A program made the translations under genes and the position numbers. Shown here in pieces: positions 1-10,279 of a stretch of 64,000 nucleotides of DNA. Origin of the DNA: Okeania sp. KiyG1. Its GTDB lineage: Bacteria > Cyanobacteriota > Cyanobacteriia > Cyanobacteriales > Microcoleaceae. The notes below the pieces were generated by a model. The model searched no databases and was not told the origin of the DNA. It worked only from the letters and a program-made list of their open reading frames with translations. The stretch lies in contig NZ_BLZO01000062.1 of NCBI RefSeq assembly GCF_014132355.1, forward strand, positions 1 to 64,000. The letters run 5' to 3'. Position 1 is the stretch's first letter; every line of letters begins with the position of its first letter.

Positions 1-505
1 AAGTCAGTAGTCAGTAGTCAGTAGGGGCGATTCGCGTTAATTACGCGTTTACCTTATGCTTTGCATCTCCGGACCGAAAGTATTCCGTAGGAAATCGCCC
101 CTACAGATGGTGGATAACTAGATATTTTTCCTAAGTCCTGTTTATATTAGGAGCGAGGAGGAATAATGGTCTAATATCTGGAAAGCATTTCCTACGGTAT
201 GCTTACTTTTTTTCCGTAAAAAAGGTTAAAGTATTTACAAATAAAAACTTTTAAACTCAAGTGGTAAATCCTACCTATAATATTAGGTCTCCTGGGGCAC
301 TTTTGTGTAAACCCAAGGGTGAATATCTAGAGGAAATTTAGGTTTTTTCCAGCTTTTAAGCCTTCTTCCTTCTTCCCTCTTCCTTCTTCCTTCTTCCCTC
401 TTCCTTCTTCCTTCTGCTATAATTTTCCTAATCCGAACCATGTACGCTAATATAACAAAAAGTTAACACTATATCCAAAAAATTAATTGGACTTATAACT
501 TAAGT
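1..505. repeat. Non-coding leader with dispersed repeats
   Basis: No gene is visible. The segment opens with three copies of AGTCAGT, followed by a palindrome-type repeat (GTAGGGGCGATTCGC and GAAATCGCCCCTAC) that recurs elsewhere in the window. A segment near 290-345 (lactone of TTGTGTAAACCCAAGGGTGAATATCT) recurs in diverged form near 35520-35575. Positions 361-417 are a CTTCCTTC polypyrimidine microsatellite. The last 80 bases should hold the bcp promoter, but no clear -35/-10 pair could be assigned. Confidence 0.6.
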
Positions 506-964
506 ATGGCAGTTAAAGTAGGAGATCCAGCACCCAATTTCACCTTACCATCCCAAGACGAAACCCCAGTTTCTCTATCTAACTTCCGTGGTAAGAAAAA
601 TGTTGTCATTTATTTTTATCCAAAAGATGATACACCTGGATGCACTAAAGAAGCTTGTGCATTTCGAGATAAATATCAAGTCTTTACAGATGCTGGTGCT
701 GAAGTGATTGGTATTAGTGCAGACTCTCAACAGTCTCACAAACAATTTGCTAGCAAGTATAATTTACCGTTTACCCTTTTAAGCGATACTAACAACAAAA
801 TCAGAGAATTATATGGTGTTCCCGCTACACTCTGGATACTGCCGGGTAGAGTTACTTACGTCATAGACAAAGAAGGAATTATCCGTCATATCTTTGACGA
901 TATGTTCAAATTTGAAGCTCACGTTGAAGAAGCTTTAAAAACATTAAAAGCAATACCTACCTGA
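506..964 (+). CDS. bcp: Thioredoxin-dependent peroxiredoxin, Bcp/PrxQ type
   Basis: A 152-residue cytosolic thiol peroxidase that reduces hydrogen peroxide and organic hydroperoxides using thioredoxin. The AhpC/TSA fold spans the whole protein. The peroxidatic cysteine is C46 in [11 protein letters not shown] and the resolving cysteine is C51, the five-residue spacing typical of the atypical 2-Cys PrxQ/Bcp subgroup. Length matches the family. ATG start with no strong Shine-Dalgarno sequence. It stands alone, and a palindromic repeat follows its stop. Confidence 0.95.
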   Translation: MAVKVGDPAPNFTLPSQDETPVSLSNFRGKKNVVIYFYPKDDTPGCTKEACAFRDKYQVFTDAGAEVIGISADSQQSHKQFASKYNLPFTLLSDTNNKIRELYGVPATLWILPGRVTYVIDKEGIIRHIFDDMFKFEAHVEEALKTLKAIPT

Positions 965-985
965 AGAAGCTAGAAGGCTGTCATC

Positions 986-1078
986 AGAGACTTACGCAAA
1001 ATTCTCTATTATCCCATAGCCTTATTATAGGGTGCATTGCAACACACCCTGCAATTAGAGTTTTTGCGTAAGTCCTCT
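986..1078. repeat. Palindromic MITE-like repeat, GGACTTACGCA family
   Basis: Inverted arms AGAGACTTACGCAAAATTCT and the complement of AGAGTTTTTGCGTAAGTCCT flank a short core between the convergent bcp and hpf genes. The same arms recur at 46743-46831 and 58274-58390, so this is a dispersed element. By position it may also serve as a bidirectional terminator. Confidence 0.7.
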
Positions 1079-1139
1079 ATTTTTGAAATGAATCACTCAG
1101 ATATTGGTTAATAACTCCAATTCTGACATCATTCTAAAC

Positions 1140-1778
1140 CTAAGCAGATTCAATATCTGCTACTTCATCAATACTATGGACTGCTTTTCCATTGCTACCA
1201 TTACCATTAGTAGGTCGTGGTTGAATTAAACCATAACCACCATGATGATAACGTTTGTAGATAACATTAATCTCACCTGTTGCAGCATTGGAAAACATAT
1301 AGAAATCATGATCGATAAATTGTAGCTGTTCCAGTGCTTCTTCTACCGTCATCGGAGACATAGCAAAATATTTCGTCCGTACTACTTCACTCGGTAGCTC
1401 CGGTTGGCGATCGCCAATCAAGTCCTGCTCTACTGGTTGTGATTCAACTATCTCAACAGTTTTAACCTTATTAACCTTGGATTGACGCTTTTCTTTATAC
1501 TTTCTTAATTGGCGTGCAATTTTATCTGCTACTAAGTCAATACTAGCATACAAATTCTCGCTACTTTCTTGGGCACGAATGACTGTACCGTTAGCGTAGA
1601 TAGTTACTTCTGCCGTCTGCTTAGGATTTATCCGTGGGTTTCGAGCTACTGATAGATGTACATCTACCTCCGTAGTGAGTTGTTGAAAATGGCTAACAGC
1701 TTTTTCAATTTTTTGATTAACATACTCGTCAATGGAATCGGTTATTTCTATATTCTTACCCTGGATAACAAGCTTCAT
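1140..1778 (-). CDS. hpf: Ribosome hibernation promoting factor, long form (LrtA)
   Basis: A 212-residue ribosome-associated protein. The N-terminal S30AE/HPF domain (about 1-105) begins [20 protein letters not shown] and carries basic stretches. A variable linker follows, then a C-terminal dimerisation domain (about 135-200) with the family signature [21 protein letters not shown]. Long-form HPF dimerises 70S ribosomes into inactive 100S particles. In cyanobacteria the gene is lrtA, a light-repressed transcript that accumulates in darkness. GGAGG lies just upstream of the ATG, supporting this start. Monocistronic and convergent with bcp. Confidence 0.94.
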   Translation of the reverse strand: MKLVIQGKNIEITDSIDEYVNQKIEKAVSHFQQLTTEVDVHLSVARNPRINPKQTAEVTIYANGTVIRAQESSENLYASIDLVADKIARQLRKYKEKRQSKVNKVKTVEIVESQPVEQDLIGDRQPELPSEVVRTKYFAMSPMTVEEALEQLQFIDHDFYMFSNAATGEINVIYKRYHHGGYGLIQPRPTNGNGSNGKAVHSIDEVADIESA

Positions 1779-2186
1779 AAGCTCCCTCCGCTAATGTTTG
1801 GGATTTATTATTTAGAGTAGCACTTTGTATTCTTCCCAACATCCTATCTTTAAAATCCTTTGCATCCCTTGACAATTCTTGATTTTTTTTGTTTTAATTT
1901 GGCTAAATTTACCCTTGATTTTTTGGATAATTCACAGTATCTCCAGAAAAGAGGGAGTAGGGAGTAGGCAGTAAGCGGAAAGAATTAATGATTTATGTAC
2001 GAGAATTAATTTTATTTTTTATTTATTATCAAACAGGATTGGGTCGCGCCACCCCACCTTGACTGGTGAAATATTTTTGGAGCTTTGCTCAACATCCCCT
2101 ACTTCCCCTCCAGCGGAAGGGTTAGGGGTGGGTTGACTCCTAGAGACTTGACCATTCTATAACTGTTTAACCGGATTTGATATAAG
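1779..2186. other. Intergenic region between divergent hpf and lipB
   Basis: No gene seen. It should contain the hpf leader and the lipB promoter. Positions 1949-2035 share a motif (GCGGAAAGAATTAATG) with 37915-37960. Positions 2095-2180 carry GGGTTAGGGGTGGGTTGACTCC and an end like TAACTGTTTAACCGGATTTG, a half copy of the MITE family that is complete at 29159 and 57997. Confidence 0.6.
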
Positions 2187-2855
2187 ATGGTTTATCAAAA
2201 TAGTCCCTGTTTACCAAGCACTTGCCATTTAATTTGTCCAGGATTAATCAGTTACTCAGTGGCCTGGGAATGGCAAAAATCACTTGTCCAAGAACGCTGC
2301 AATTGTCCAGAATTGACTGATGTCCTCATATTATTAGAACATCCACCAGTTTATACTTTAGGACAAGGGGCAAAATTAGATTTTCTCAAATTCGATCCGA
2401 CTCAAAATGAATATGAACTTTACCGAGTGGAGCGAGGTGGGGAAGTTACATATCATTGTCCTGGCCAACTGGTGGGTTATCCTATTCTCAATTTACGACG
2501 TTATCAGCAGGACTTACATTGGTATTTACGACAATTAGAAGAAGTATTGTTACAGGTCTTAGATATTTATGGTCTCAATGGTGAAAGATATCCAGGTTTA
2601 ACTGGGGTTTGGTTAGAGGGACGAAAAATAGCAGCTATCGGGATTAAAGTTAGTCGTTGGATAACTATGCACGGTTTTGCTCTCAATGTTTGTCCAGATT
2701 TAGTTGGTTTTAATAGAATTGTACCTTGTGGTATTTCTGATAAATCTGTAGGTAGTCTCGCAGAGTTTATTCCTGGTATTACTATAGATGAAGTCCTTCC
2801 TCAAGTAGCTGCTGCTTTTACTAAGGTATTTGGAGTAGAGTTAATTTACTATTAG
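2187..2855 (+). CDS. lipB: Octanoyl-[acyl-carrier-protein]-protein N-octanoyltransferase
   Basis: A 222-residue LipB. It transfers octanoate from acyl carrier protein to lysine of lipoyl-dependent enzymes (PDH E2, glycine cleavage H protein), the first step of lipoate synthesis. The substrate loop [20 protein letters not shown] is intact at about 80-99. The catalytic lysine is K154 (GIKVSRW) and the catalytic cysteine is C181 ([14 protein letters not shown]). Full family length. It is separated from ssb by a convergent GC-rich hairpin spacer. Confidence 0.95.
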   Translation: MVYQNSPCLPSTCHLICPGLISYSVAWEWQKSLVQERCNCPELTDVLILLEHPPVYTLGQGAKLDFLKFDPTQNEYELYRVERGGEVTYHCPGQLVGYPILNLRRYQQDLHWYLRQLEEVLLQVLDIYGLNGERYPGLTGVWLEGRKIAAIGIKVSRWITMHGFALNVCPDLVGFNRIVPCGISDKSVGSLAEFIPGITIDEVLPQVAAAFTKVFGVELIYY

Positions 2856-2916
2856 TACTAGACACTTCCAATAATAAAAAATAGAATCAATTATCGAACA
2901 TAAATTATCAATTCTT

Positions 2917-2932
2917 CCCCTCCTGGGAGGGG
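2917..2932. terminator. GC-rich hairpin between convergent lipB and ssb
   Basis: CCCCTCC-TG-GGAGGGG forms a 7-bp stem midway between the two stops. No T-tract follows on either strand, so a Rho-independent terminator is only possible. Similar GC-rich motifs recur near 58465, so it may be a dispersed repeat. Confidence 0.35.
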
Positions 2933-2966
2933 CCGGGGTGGGTCCCTACTCCTTCTTTTCTGTCTA

Positions 2967-3473
2967 TTAAAAAGGTATAGGATCGGAATCGTCTGGTGGT
3001 GAATTCTCTTCTGACATATTTGGTTTTGATTCTTCGTTGAAAGTAGAGTTACGACGAGATTTTAAATCTACAACATTATTATAGTTTTGCTCTTGTGGTT
3101 GTGTCTGAGTTACTGTTCTTTTACTTGATTGATTTTTGGATGTTTGACTATCATTTTGAGTCATAGCTTCAGCACTTACAGGATATATTCTGGAGGCTGT
3201 TAATTCGGCTCGTTTTTCTTTAAAACCTTCTGGTCGTTCAATAGTATTTATATTCAAGCGACCTTCAACAATTACAACATCCCCTTCGTGATATTGTTGA
3301 CTAATTTGTTGAGCTAAATCTCTCCATGCTACTACTTTTAGTAAAGCTGGTTTATTTTCTACTCCTAAATTAGAAAATTCTACCATCATTTCTGCTACTG
3401 GTAATTGAGCATCTGCTGTGTAGCGAAGTTCTGGATCTTTGATAATTTGTACCATCAATATACAGCTATTCAT
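2967..3473 (-). CDS. ssb: Single-stranded DNA-binding protein
   Basis: A 168-residue SSB. The N-terminal OB fold (about 1-105) binds ssDNA during replication and repair. A low-complexity Q/S/N-rich linker follows (about 106-155). The acidic tip ends DDSDPIPF, the conserved motif that recruits SSB partners such as RecG and PriA in other bacteria. The OB-fold sequence (MNSCILMVQIIKDPELRYT) is of the cyanobacterial type. Start ATG without an obvious ribosome site. Confidence 0.93.
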   Translation of the reverse strand: MNSCILMVQIIKDPELRYTADAQLPVAEMMVEFSNLGVENKPALLKVVAWRDLAQQISQQYHEGDVVIVEGRLNINTIERPEGFKEKRAELTASRIYPVSAEAMTQNDSQTSKNQSSKRTVTQTQPQEQNYNNVVDLKSRRNSTFNEESKPNMSEENSPPDDSDPIPF

Positions 3474-4105
3474 TTTGATTTTTAATTATGATTAATTGAA
3501 CAAAGTAAGAATTCAACAATTAATAATTAATAATTAATAATTAATTATCACCTCTCCTTGAAAAGAAGAGGATTGACGCGGTAGGGAAAATTTTTTCTTA
3601 TTTCTACTTTAAAGGAGAGGCTTTAAACCTTAATTATTCGGTAAATAAATTGTAGGGGCGGGTTTAACCGAAACCTTTGACTTAAGCGCAATGAGTTCTC
3701 AAAACCCGCTCTCTAATATTGAGTTTATTTCTGCTCACCTACTTCCTTCTTATAACCCCCTTCAAGCTAGCAAAAAAAGGAAAACAAAAACAAGATAATT
3801 ATAGTAATCTAAGAAAAGGTAAAGATATATCAAAAGCTGAAAACTCAGACAACACAATATTTTTCCTTGTGCCTTCTGCCTTCTTCCTTCTTACCGAAAA
3901 ATTAAGGTATAAAGCCTCTCCATTCTTTGAGAAAAAAGCGGTCGAGGGATGGCGAGGAAACCTCGCCATATCCAATCGACCAAGAGAAGAAAAAATTCCT
4001 TTTAACCCAATCCTCTTCTTTTCAAGGAGAGGTAATTCTAAATTCTAAATTCTAAATTCTAAATTCTAAATTCTAAATTATTGAATTCTTCCTTCTGCTA
4101 TACTA
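3474..4105. repeat. Intergenic repeats: ACCGAAAAATT family, two facing copies, plus microsatellite
   Basis: Positions 3547-3655 hold an inverted copy and 3893-4033 a forward copy of an element bounded by GAGAGG/CCTCTCC arms and by ACCGAATAATTAAGG or ACCGAAAAATTAAGG. The forward copy has a strong internal hairpin GGTCGA...GATGGCGAGG-aaa-CCTCGCCAT...TCGACC at about 3940-3981. Related copies lie near 7780-7890, 36940-36990, 38490-38583 and 46348-46442. A 330-base open frame (3719-4048) is made of this repeat and looks spurious. An ATTCTAA microsatellite fills 4036-4078. Confidence 0.75.
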
Positions 4106-6632
4106 TCAATTATTTAACTTTTTCCCACTCATAAATAAATTCACAAAATCATTGATTGTATTGCGGTAATCTCTCAAAGTTTTATCAACCCAATCTCGAT
4201 CATTACTATCTGCATAAATATGTACTAAGGGTTCTGCTGCATCCGGTAAAACTAATACCCAATTATCATTTTGATGATTAATAATCTTTACTCCATCAGT
4301 TAATTGTAATTTTTCTGGAGGATTAGTTTCTACTAAATACCTCATTAAAGCTCCTTTCACTTTCCAAGGACAACGTACTTTATAGGAACGATGAGTAACA
4401 ACAGGAATATCCGCACTGATTTGTCCTAAAGAGCGCTCTTGAATAGTCAACATTTCTATTACTTTAGCGATACAAAACATCGCATCAAAACCAGGATGCA
4501 ATTTAGGAAAAATAAATCCCATATCACCACTTCCACCTAGTACCACATTATGATTAATTTGACAAGCCTCCATCAATGCCGTAGGATTTGCTTTTGTCCG
4601 AATCACACGACTATCATGACGACGAGCAATTTGTTCTACTGCCGCAGAAGCATTTATTGGCACTACTACCGCACTGCGCGGATGAGCGGTTAACATCAAA
4701 TTGACCATTAGTGCAGTTAACATTTCACCACGAATAGCAGAACCAGTTTCATCTACTAATATTAATTGTTCACCATTTGCTGTTACTTGAACTCCTACAT
4801 TTGCTTGTAGAGCTTCTACCACCCGACCTAATTGATCTAATAAATTTTCTTTTTCTTCTTTCCCTAAAGAAGTCTCTTTTAAGCTCGCATTTAGAACTAC
4901 AGCATCACAACCAAATTTAGCTAATAATTGTGGTAATACTGCTCCAGAAACACCATAACAATAATCAATTACGACCTTAGATTTACTATAGCGAATTGCC
5001 TCAGAATTAAGCAGATTTTCAAAGCCTTTGCTATAAGCATCTAATACTTCATGGCGATAAACTACATTGCCAATTTCTGGAATTTGTACTCGCCGTAAAT
5101 CTTCTTTAAAATATGCTCCTTCTATCTTTTTTTCCTTAGCTTTAGAAAGATTAATTCCTTGAGAATCAAAGATTTCAATTAATATTTGGTCTGAGCGGTT
5201 AGGAGAAAGACGTACATGAACACCACCTACAACATTCATAGTTGGTAAGATTGTTCTGGCAATAGGAATTGCAGTAGATTCTAAATTTATTACGTTCACT
5301 CCTACTGACATTAAACCGGCAATTAAAGACCGAGAAACCATCCGAGATATACTGCGTTGGTCACGAGAAGCTGAGATTGTTGAACCAGGTTTTAAAATAG
5401 AACCATAAGCTGCTCCTAACTTCACCGCAAATTCTGGAGTAATATCTATATTTGCTAATCCTTGCACCCCTCGTTGTCCAAACAAATTTCTCTTAGCAGT
5501 TGTCCCCCAAATCAAATTAATATTCAGGGTAGCTCCAGATTCTACTTTTTTACTAGGCCATACTCTAACATTGGGACTAATTTGAGCCTCTTCTCCTACA
5601 GTAGATAATGAACCAACCACAGCACCTTCTAATACCTGAGCGCGACGGTCTATCCGCGCACCTCGACAAATTACACAAGCTCTTAAATTTGCATCCTCTC
5701 CCACCAATGCTCCATTCCAAATAATTGGACGCTTCACATCAGCATCTGCGCCAATTGTCACATTATCTCCAATCACACTACCTGCTTCAATCTGAACTCT
5801 TGGCCCAATTCTACAGTTATCTCCGATTAAAGCTGGTGTCTCAATTTTAGCTGTCCGGTCAATATAAGTATTTTCTCCTGTCCAAAGTCCGGGCGATCGC
5901 TCTTGATAAGCAAAATCAAGTTTTACTGTCTGTTGAAGTGCATCATATTGAGCTTCCCGATAGGCATCTAAATGTCCGACATCACACCAATAGCCTTCTG
6001 CTATATAGCCATACATTGGCTCGTTTTTATCTAACAATAAAGGAAATAATTCTTTAGAGAAATCACTTTCTTGATTATCTGGTAGATAGTTTAAAATTTC
6101 TGGTTCTAAAATGTAGGTTCCTGTATTAACAGTATCGGAAAATATTTCGCTGCTAGAAGGTTTTTCTAGAAATCTTTTTATTCTCTGTTTTTCATCTGTA
6201 ATTACCACTCCAAATTCTATAGGATTAGGTACGCGAGTTAGTACTAAAGTAGCTTTTGAATTATTTTTTTATGAAATTCTATAGCTGTAGTTAAATCAAA
6301 ATCTGTAATTGTATCTCCACTAATTACTAAGAAAGTTTCATCGAGAAGTTCAGCAATATTTTTTACACAACCAGCAGTTCCTAGAGGTTGTTCTTCTTCT
6401 ACAGCATAAGTCATTTGTACTCCAAATTGACTGCCATCTTGGAAATATTCACGCATTACATCAGGTAAGTAATGTAAAGTAGCAATAATCTCCCTAATTT
6501 GATGTTTTTTAATAAATTAATAATATGTTCGGCTATTGGGCGATTTAAAATTGGTACCATTGGTTTCGGAAGATCGCAGGTCAGTGGTCTGAGTCGTGTT
6601 CCGGAACCTCCTGCCATTAATACTGCACGCAT
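4106..6632 (-). CDS. Mannose-1-phosphate guanylyltransferase / phosphomutase-like fusion (two frameshifts as given)
   Basis: With two single-base repairs this is an 842-residue protein of the cyanobacterial NDP-sugar pyrophosphorylase-PMM fusion family. The ATG at 6632 has GGAGG upstream and begins [18 protein letters not shown], the nucleotide-binding signature. Domain order: nucleotidyltransferase (about 1-235), left-handed beta-helix hexapeptide repeats (about 245-370), then a phosphomannomutase-like region. The reading frame breaks at A6 (6505-6510, T on the + strand) and A7 (6264-6270); one extra A in each restores [11 protein letters not shown] and [18 protein letters not shown]. The mutase region lacks the canonical DGDGDR metal loop (GGSGDMGF instead), so mutase activity is doubtful. 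It probably supplies GDP-mannose or a related sugar for glycans. Confidence 0.85.
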
Positions 6633-6806
6633 AATTCCTCCTTTTTTGTTAATTTTATATTCATATCTATTAATTGATTAATACTAATTGACACTCTTTT
6701 TATATGATTGTGTCAGAACGCAAATAATTGGTCAAAATTCATTATTTCTTATTACCTTTTAAATACTATAATTAAGATTTTTTTATTGACTTTTAGCAAA
6801 TTTTTG

Positions 6807-7232
6807 GTAAGTATTTCCTGCGGAATGCGGAGCAAACAGCCATCAGCTCTCAATTCTTAGCGTTTCTCATTTATTGCGTTTGGAGGGTAAGCATTTCCTG
6901 GGGAATGCGGAGCAAACAGCTATTACCTGTCAGGTCTCAGCTCTCATGGGGGGGGTTTAAATGAATATAGACTTTAAAGCGGACTTTGGTAGTAAGTATA
7001 AATTCTGCCTCAATTAGTAAAGCTTTTATTTCAAACTAAAAGCAATAGCTGACGGTTAAATGTTTACTTTGGAGGAGGAATTAGGATTGAGTTTGAGCAA
7101 GAATTAAAAGTCTGGGTAAAAGCAAAAGCATCACTTAACTTTACCTATTTAGCTTCTTTAGCTTCATTTTCATTACTGAAGTTCACAGTTCCTCTGTAGG
7201 AGACTAGCTAACTGCTAATAGCGGAATGCTGA
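6807..7232. repeat. MITE-like element, GTAAGCATTTCC family (compound copy)
   Basis: The left arm is present twice (6807 and 6887: GTAAG(T/C)ATTTCCTG(C/G)GGAATGCGG, GCAAACAGC). The core (GTTTAAATGAATATAGACTT ... AAACTAAAAGCAATAGCT) matches, in the same or reverse orientation, the elements at 33787-34042 and 38048-38280. The right arm ends CTGCTAATAGCGGAATGCTGAC. No transposase is encoded. Confidence 0.7.
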
Positions 7233-7448
7233 CAATTTTTACTCGAAGCTTTCCTTCAAATCTTCCACTCCAAATCAATCAAACTCCAGGAATTATAATA
7301 AACTTTAGACATCGCAACAATTATCAAAAATTAAATTTTTTCACTGACTTTTTATCAACTTTTTATTCTCTATTCCTGATTTGCTAGTAGCTGTAAAGAA
7401 GTTTTGTTCAAATATCACCTAATTTTAATTCCATAATCATTAAGTATA

Positions 7449-7602
7449 TAGAACCCATTTGGGATCTATATAAGCATCTCCTCCACTCATAGGGAGTAGG
7501 CAGTAGGGACGCCCTTATGCAACGTCCGTACAGAGTAGGGGTAAAGAATTGATGAATAACAGTGCAATAATTGATTTGATTTTTGATTGTTGGAGATATC
7601 TA
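7449..7602. repeat. Dispersed repeat, inverted relative to 29341-29490
   Basis: Begins ATAGAACCCATTTGGGATCT, continues GCATCTCCTCCACTCATAGG and ends with ATTGATTTGATTTTTGATTG then TTGGAGATATCT. The reverse complement of these blocks, in the same order, lies at 29341-29490, and part recurs at 45960-46050. The remainder of the 6633-8102 spacer holds no convincing gene; 7781-7890 is another ACCGAAAAATT-family copy and 7917-7957 is a GATAACT microsatellite. Confidence 0.65.
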
Positions 7603-8102
7603 TCTATGTAATTAAATATCAATATTCTAAATTATTTGCCTAAAAACCCTACATTTGCAAAGATACCAAATGGCTTCTATAGGTCAAATTAATATAGAAA
7701 ATGATTGTTTAGAAAAAATAGAAGTTAGGCAATTTTTCCCACCTCGCCTGACACTTTGTATCCTGGTTTTATATTTTTTTACCGAAAAATTGTGGGTATG
7801 CGCCTCCCCTTTTAAGGGGATAAAAAGCGGTCGAGAGATGGATGGGTTACCTAATCATATCTAATCGACCAAGAGAAAAGATAATTCCGTATTTTCTTGC
7901 CTCCTTATTGCAGAGGTACTGATAACTGATAACTGATAACTGATAACTGATAACTGAAATGACACCTAACCTACTTACCTATATTACCTACTATTTGGTT
8001 ATAATAAATTGAGGAATATTAAACCTAAAGTCCAATTAAGATTAATTAAATCATTATATTTGGACTGTACCTAAAAAATTGACCTTTTAAGAGTTTTGTG
8101 CC

Positions 8103-8303
8103 ATGAGTACATTAATTGGCCTGTTATTACTGGTTGTATATGGAGGTGGAATCTGGAAGTTCTGGAATGGGTTTGAACAAACAAACTTTTCTAAGAACTT
8201 TCAGAATCGTTTGGTATTATCTATATTTTGGCCAGTTTTATTGATTGGTAACAAATCTTACCGTAAGAACTTTACAAAAGCTCTGAAAGGTTCTAAACGA
8301 TAG
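8103..8303 (+). CDS. Small membrane protein of unknown function
   Basis: A 66-residue protein with an N-terminal hydrophobic helix (about 3-20, LIGLLLLVVYGGGIWKFW), a second hydrophobic stretch (about 37-48, LVLSIFWPVLLIG) and a basic C-terminus. No family is recognised with certainty, though small proteins of this shape are common in cyanobacteria. The ATG follows a repeat-free leader and the stop lies 8 bases before the methyltransferase start, so the two are probably co-transcribed. Confidence 0.65.
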   Translation: MSTLIGLLLLVVYGGGIWKFWNGFEQTNFSKNFQNRLVLSIFWPVLLIGNKSYRKNFTKALKGSKR

Positions 8304-8311
8304 AGAAATAA

Positions 8312-9049
8312 ATGTCCAAAAAAAAGTCTGCCTTGTCCTCAGATGGGGACCAATCTTCCTGGTTTGCTCAAAAAAATTTAGATAATTGGCATACTCAAAT
8401 CATCGCAGTACAGGATCGCTTCGATCGAGATTACCGAGGAGAATCTTTTGAGTTACCCTCGGAAATTGAAGCAATGCCAATATTCCATGATTATGCCTCC
8501 GGTAACCTCACAGCAAAAATAGTTTCACCTTTTTGGGAAATAGCTAAACCTAAGAAAAATCAAAAATGTTTGGATATTGGCTGTGGAGTGAGTTTTTTGA
8601 TTTACCCTTGGCGTGATTGGGAAGCTTTTTTTTATGGTCAAGAAATTAGTACAATTGCTAGGGATAATCTCAATCAACGAGGCTCTCTACTAAATTATAA
8701 ACTATTTAAAGGAGTAGAGTTAGGACCTGCTCACCAATTAAATTATCAAGCAAATGAATTTGACTTGGCGATCGCTACAGGCTTTAGTTGTTATTATCCT
8801 ATAGATTATTGGGAAGAAGTACTTAAGGAAGTAAAACGCATTCTTAAACCTGAAAATAATTTTGTTTTTGACGTGCTTAACCCAGAACAACCATTAGCAG
8901 AAAATTGGGCAATTTTAGAAACTTATTTAGGAGCAGAAGTATTTTTGGAACCTTTAGAAAATTGGGAAAAAATTATCGATGCTATGGGTGGGAAAATAGT
9001 AAGGCGACAACCTGGAGAACTATTTCAAATGTATAAGGTAAAATTTTGA
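8312..9049 (+). CDS. Class I SAM-dependent methyltransferase
   Basis: A 245-residue protein with the Rossmann-like methyltransferase core. Motif I is CLDIGCGVSFLIYPW (about 88-102), followed by an acidic position after strand beta-2 (YGQEIS) and a motif-IV-like FDLAIATGFSCYYP (about 150-163), then EVKRILKPENNFVFDVLNP. The substrate is not evident from sequence. N-terminal residues 1-30 are polar and include SSWFAQKNLDNWH. It lies 8 bases downstream of the small membrane protein, which suggests an operon. Confidence 0.85.
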   Translation: MSKKKSALSSDGDQSSWFAQKNLDNWHTQIIAVQDRFDRDYRGESFELPSEIEAMPIFHDYASGNLTAKIVSPFWEIAKPKKNQKCLDIGCGVSFLIYPWRDWEAFFYGQEISTIARDNLNQRGSLLNYKLFKGVELGPAHQLNYQANEFDLAIATGFSCYYPIDYWEEVLKEVKRILKPENNFVFDVLNPEQPLAENWAILETYLGAEVFLEPLENWEKIIDAMGGKIVRRQPGELFQMYKVKF

Positions 9050-9316
9050 ATGGTAGAGCAGAAAATAATTTTTGTATTTACTTAGTTATGATTAGTATAC
9101 TCAATTAAGAAAATTATCACCACGAAGCTTTTGTTAGTATTTAGAAATTAATGTTAGGAATTAGCAATCTAAATTAGTCGGTGTTAAAATTAATCCTAAC
9201 GGTTAAGGTAGAAGACAGAAAAGAAAAGTTTTTTGAACGATATGGAAAAAATAAAGGCATCTCATGGAATGCCTTTACCAAAGAATAATTACCTTTACTC
9301 TCTGTACTATTAACTA

Positions 9317-10045
9317 TTACTTACATGGTCCTTTGTACAAAGCATTGTGTTCAAGGCTGAGAACATTATCTAGCTTGTCTGATTCATGAACAGTCACATT
9401 TCCAAACATACTTGAGATGCCTTGAGAAGTCAAAATTGGAACCATACTTATGTTACTAATATCTTCCTTAATTCCTTTCACATTATTAACACACTGCTTT
9501 TGATTAGATGACTCACAAGTATTTATTTTCTCAAGATATCTTTTAGCGGTATCTTTATATTGACTACTCTCAGGAACTTCCTTTAGAGTAATTTTTGCCT
9601 GTTCAACATCTCCAAGAAAATATTGTGCTATTCCCTTCCCAATATATGCGGAATAATTTGACAACTCTTCATTATCTTTTTTAACTCTTATTGCTTCTTC
9701 AAATTCATCCAGAGCATTTTTATATTCTTTTTCATTACTATCTTGATTTAGCAAAAGAGCAAAACCAAAATCTCTTCGCGCTTCATCAAAATTCAAGTCA
9801 CCTGGAATAGTCACCTCTTTGTAATTATGAAGAATCAATTTTACTTTCCCACCATAAATAGCTGCTTTATAATAATTAATTGCCTTGTTGTAATTGCCGC
9901 TCATTGCATATACAGAACCACGATTATAAGTGACTTGATTCGATGGTTTTTCTGCTAGTGCATCCTCAAAATCTTTCCCAGACATTGCATATTCTTTAAG
10001 CCAAAAATACCCCATTCCTCTACTTACCAAAGCCATAAGTGTCAC
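9317..10045 (-). CDS. Tetratricopeptide-repeat protein, probably N-terminally shortened
   Basis: A 242-residue soluble protein with TPR-like helical repeats over about 5-170 (YFWLKEYAMSGKDFEDALAE, RGSVYAMSGNYNKAINYYKA, GIAQYFLGDVEQAKITLKEV). The last 55 residues are unlike TPRs and contain three cysteines. Function unknown; TPRs mediate protein contacts. The first possible start is a GTG at 10045, with an in-frame stop 21 bases upstream, and the protein begins inside a repeat. The true N-terminus may therefore have been lost, or an initiating segment is missing. No signal peptide. Confidence 0.7.
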   Translation of the reverse strand: MTLMALVSRGMGYFWLKEYAMSGKDFEDALAEKPSNQVTYNRGSVYAMSGNYNKAINYYKAAIYGGKVKLILHNYKEVTIPGDLNFDEARRDFGFALLLNQDSNEKEYKNALDEFEEAIRVKKDNEELSNYSAYIGKGIAQYFLGDVEQAKITLKEVPESSQYKDTAKRYLEKINTCESSNQKQCVNNVKGIKEDISNISMVPILTSQGISSMFGNVTVHESDKLDNVLSLEHNALYKGPCK

Positions 10046-10279
10046 TTTGCTTCCGATACTACTTATTAATCAGCTAGTACTTGCAAGATTATGCAAGATT
10101 TAGTTTCACTAGAAGTAAAAATCAAAAAAATAAAGCATCGCACTATATTCTTCACCAAAAAAAGGTGACGAATTTACACATAGTACGAATACTTTTTACA
10201 AAAATTAATATTATTGATTTGGAAAATATAGAACTCACTATCATTGTTATTAATTATTAGGATAATTGAAATAACCAAC

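Noticed and set aside
3719-4048. Open frame of 109 codons
   Set aside because: It lies entirely in dispersed-repeat and microsatellite sequence and has no homologue that I recognise.
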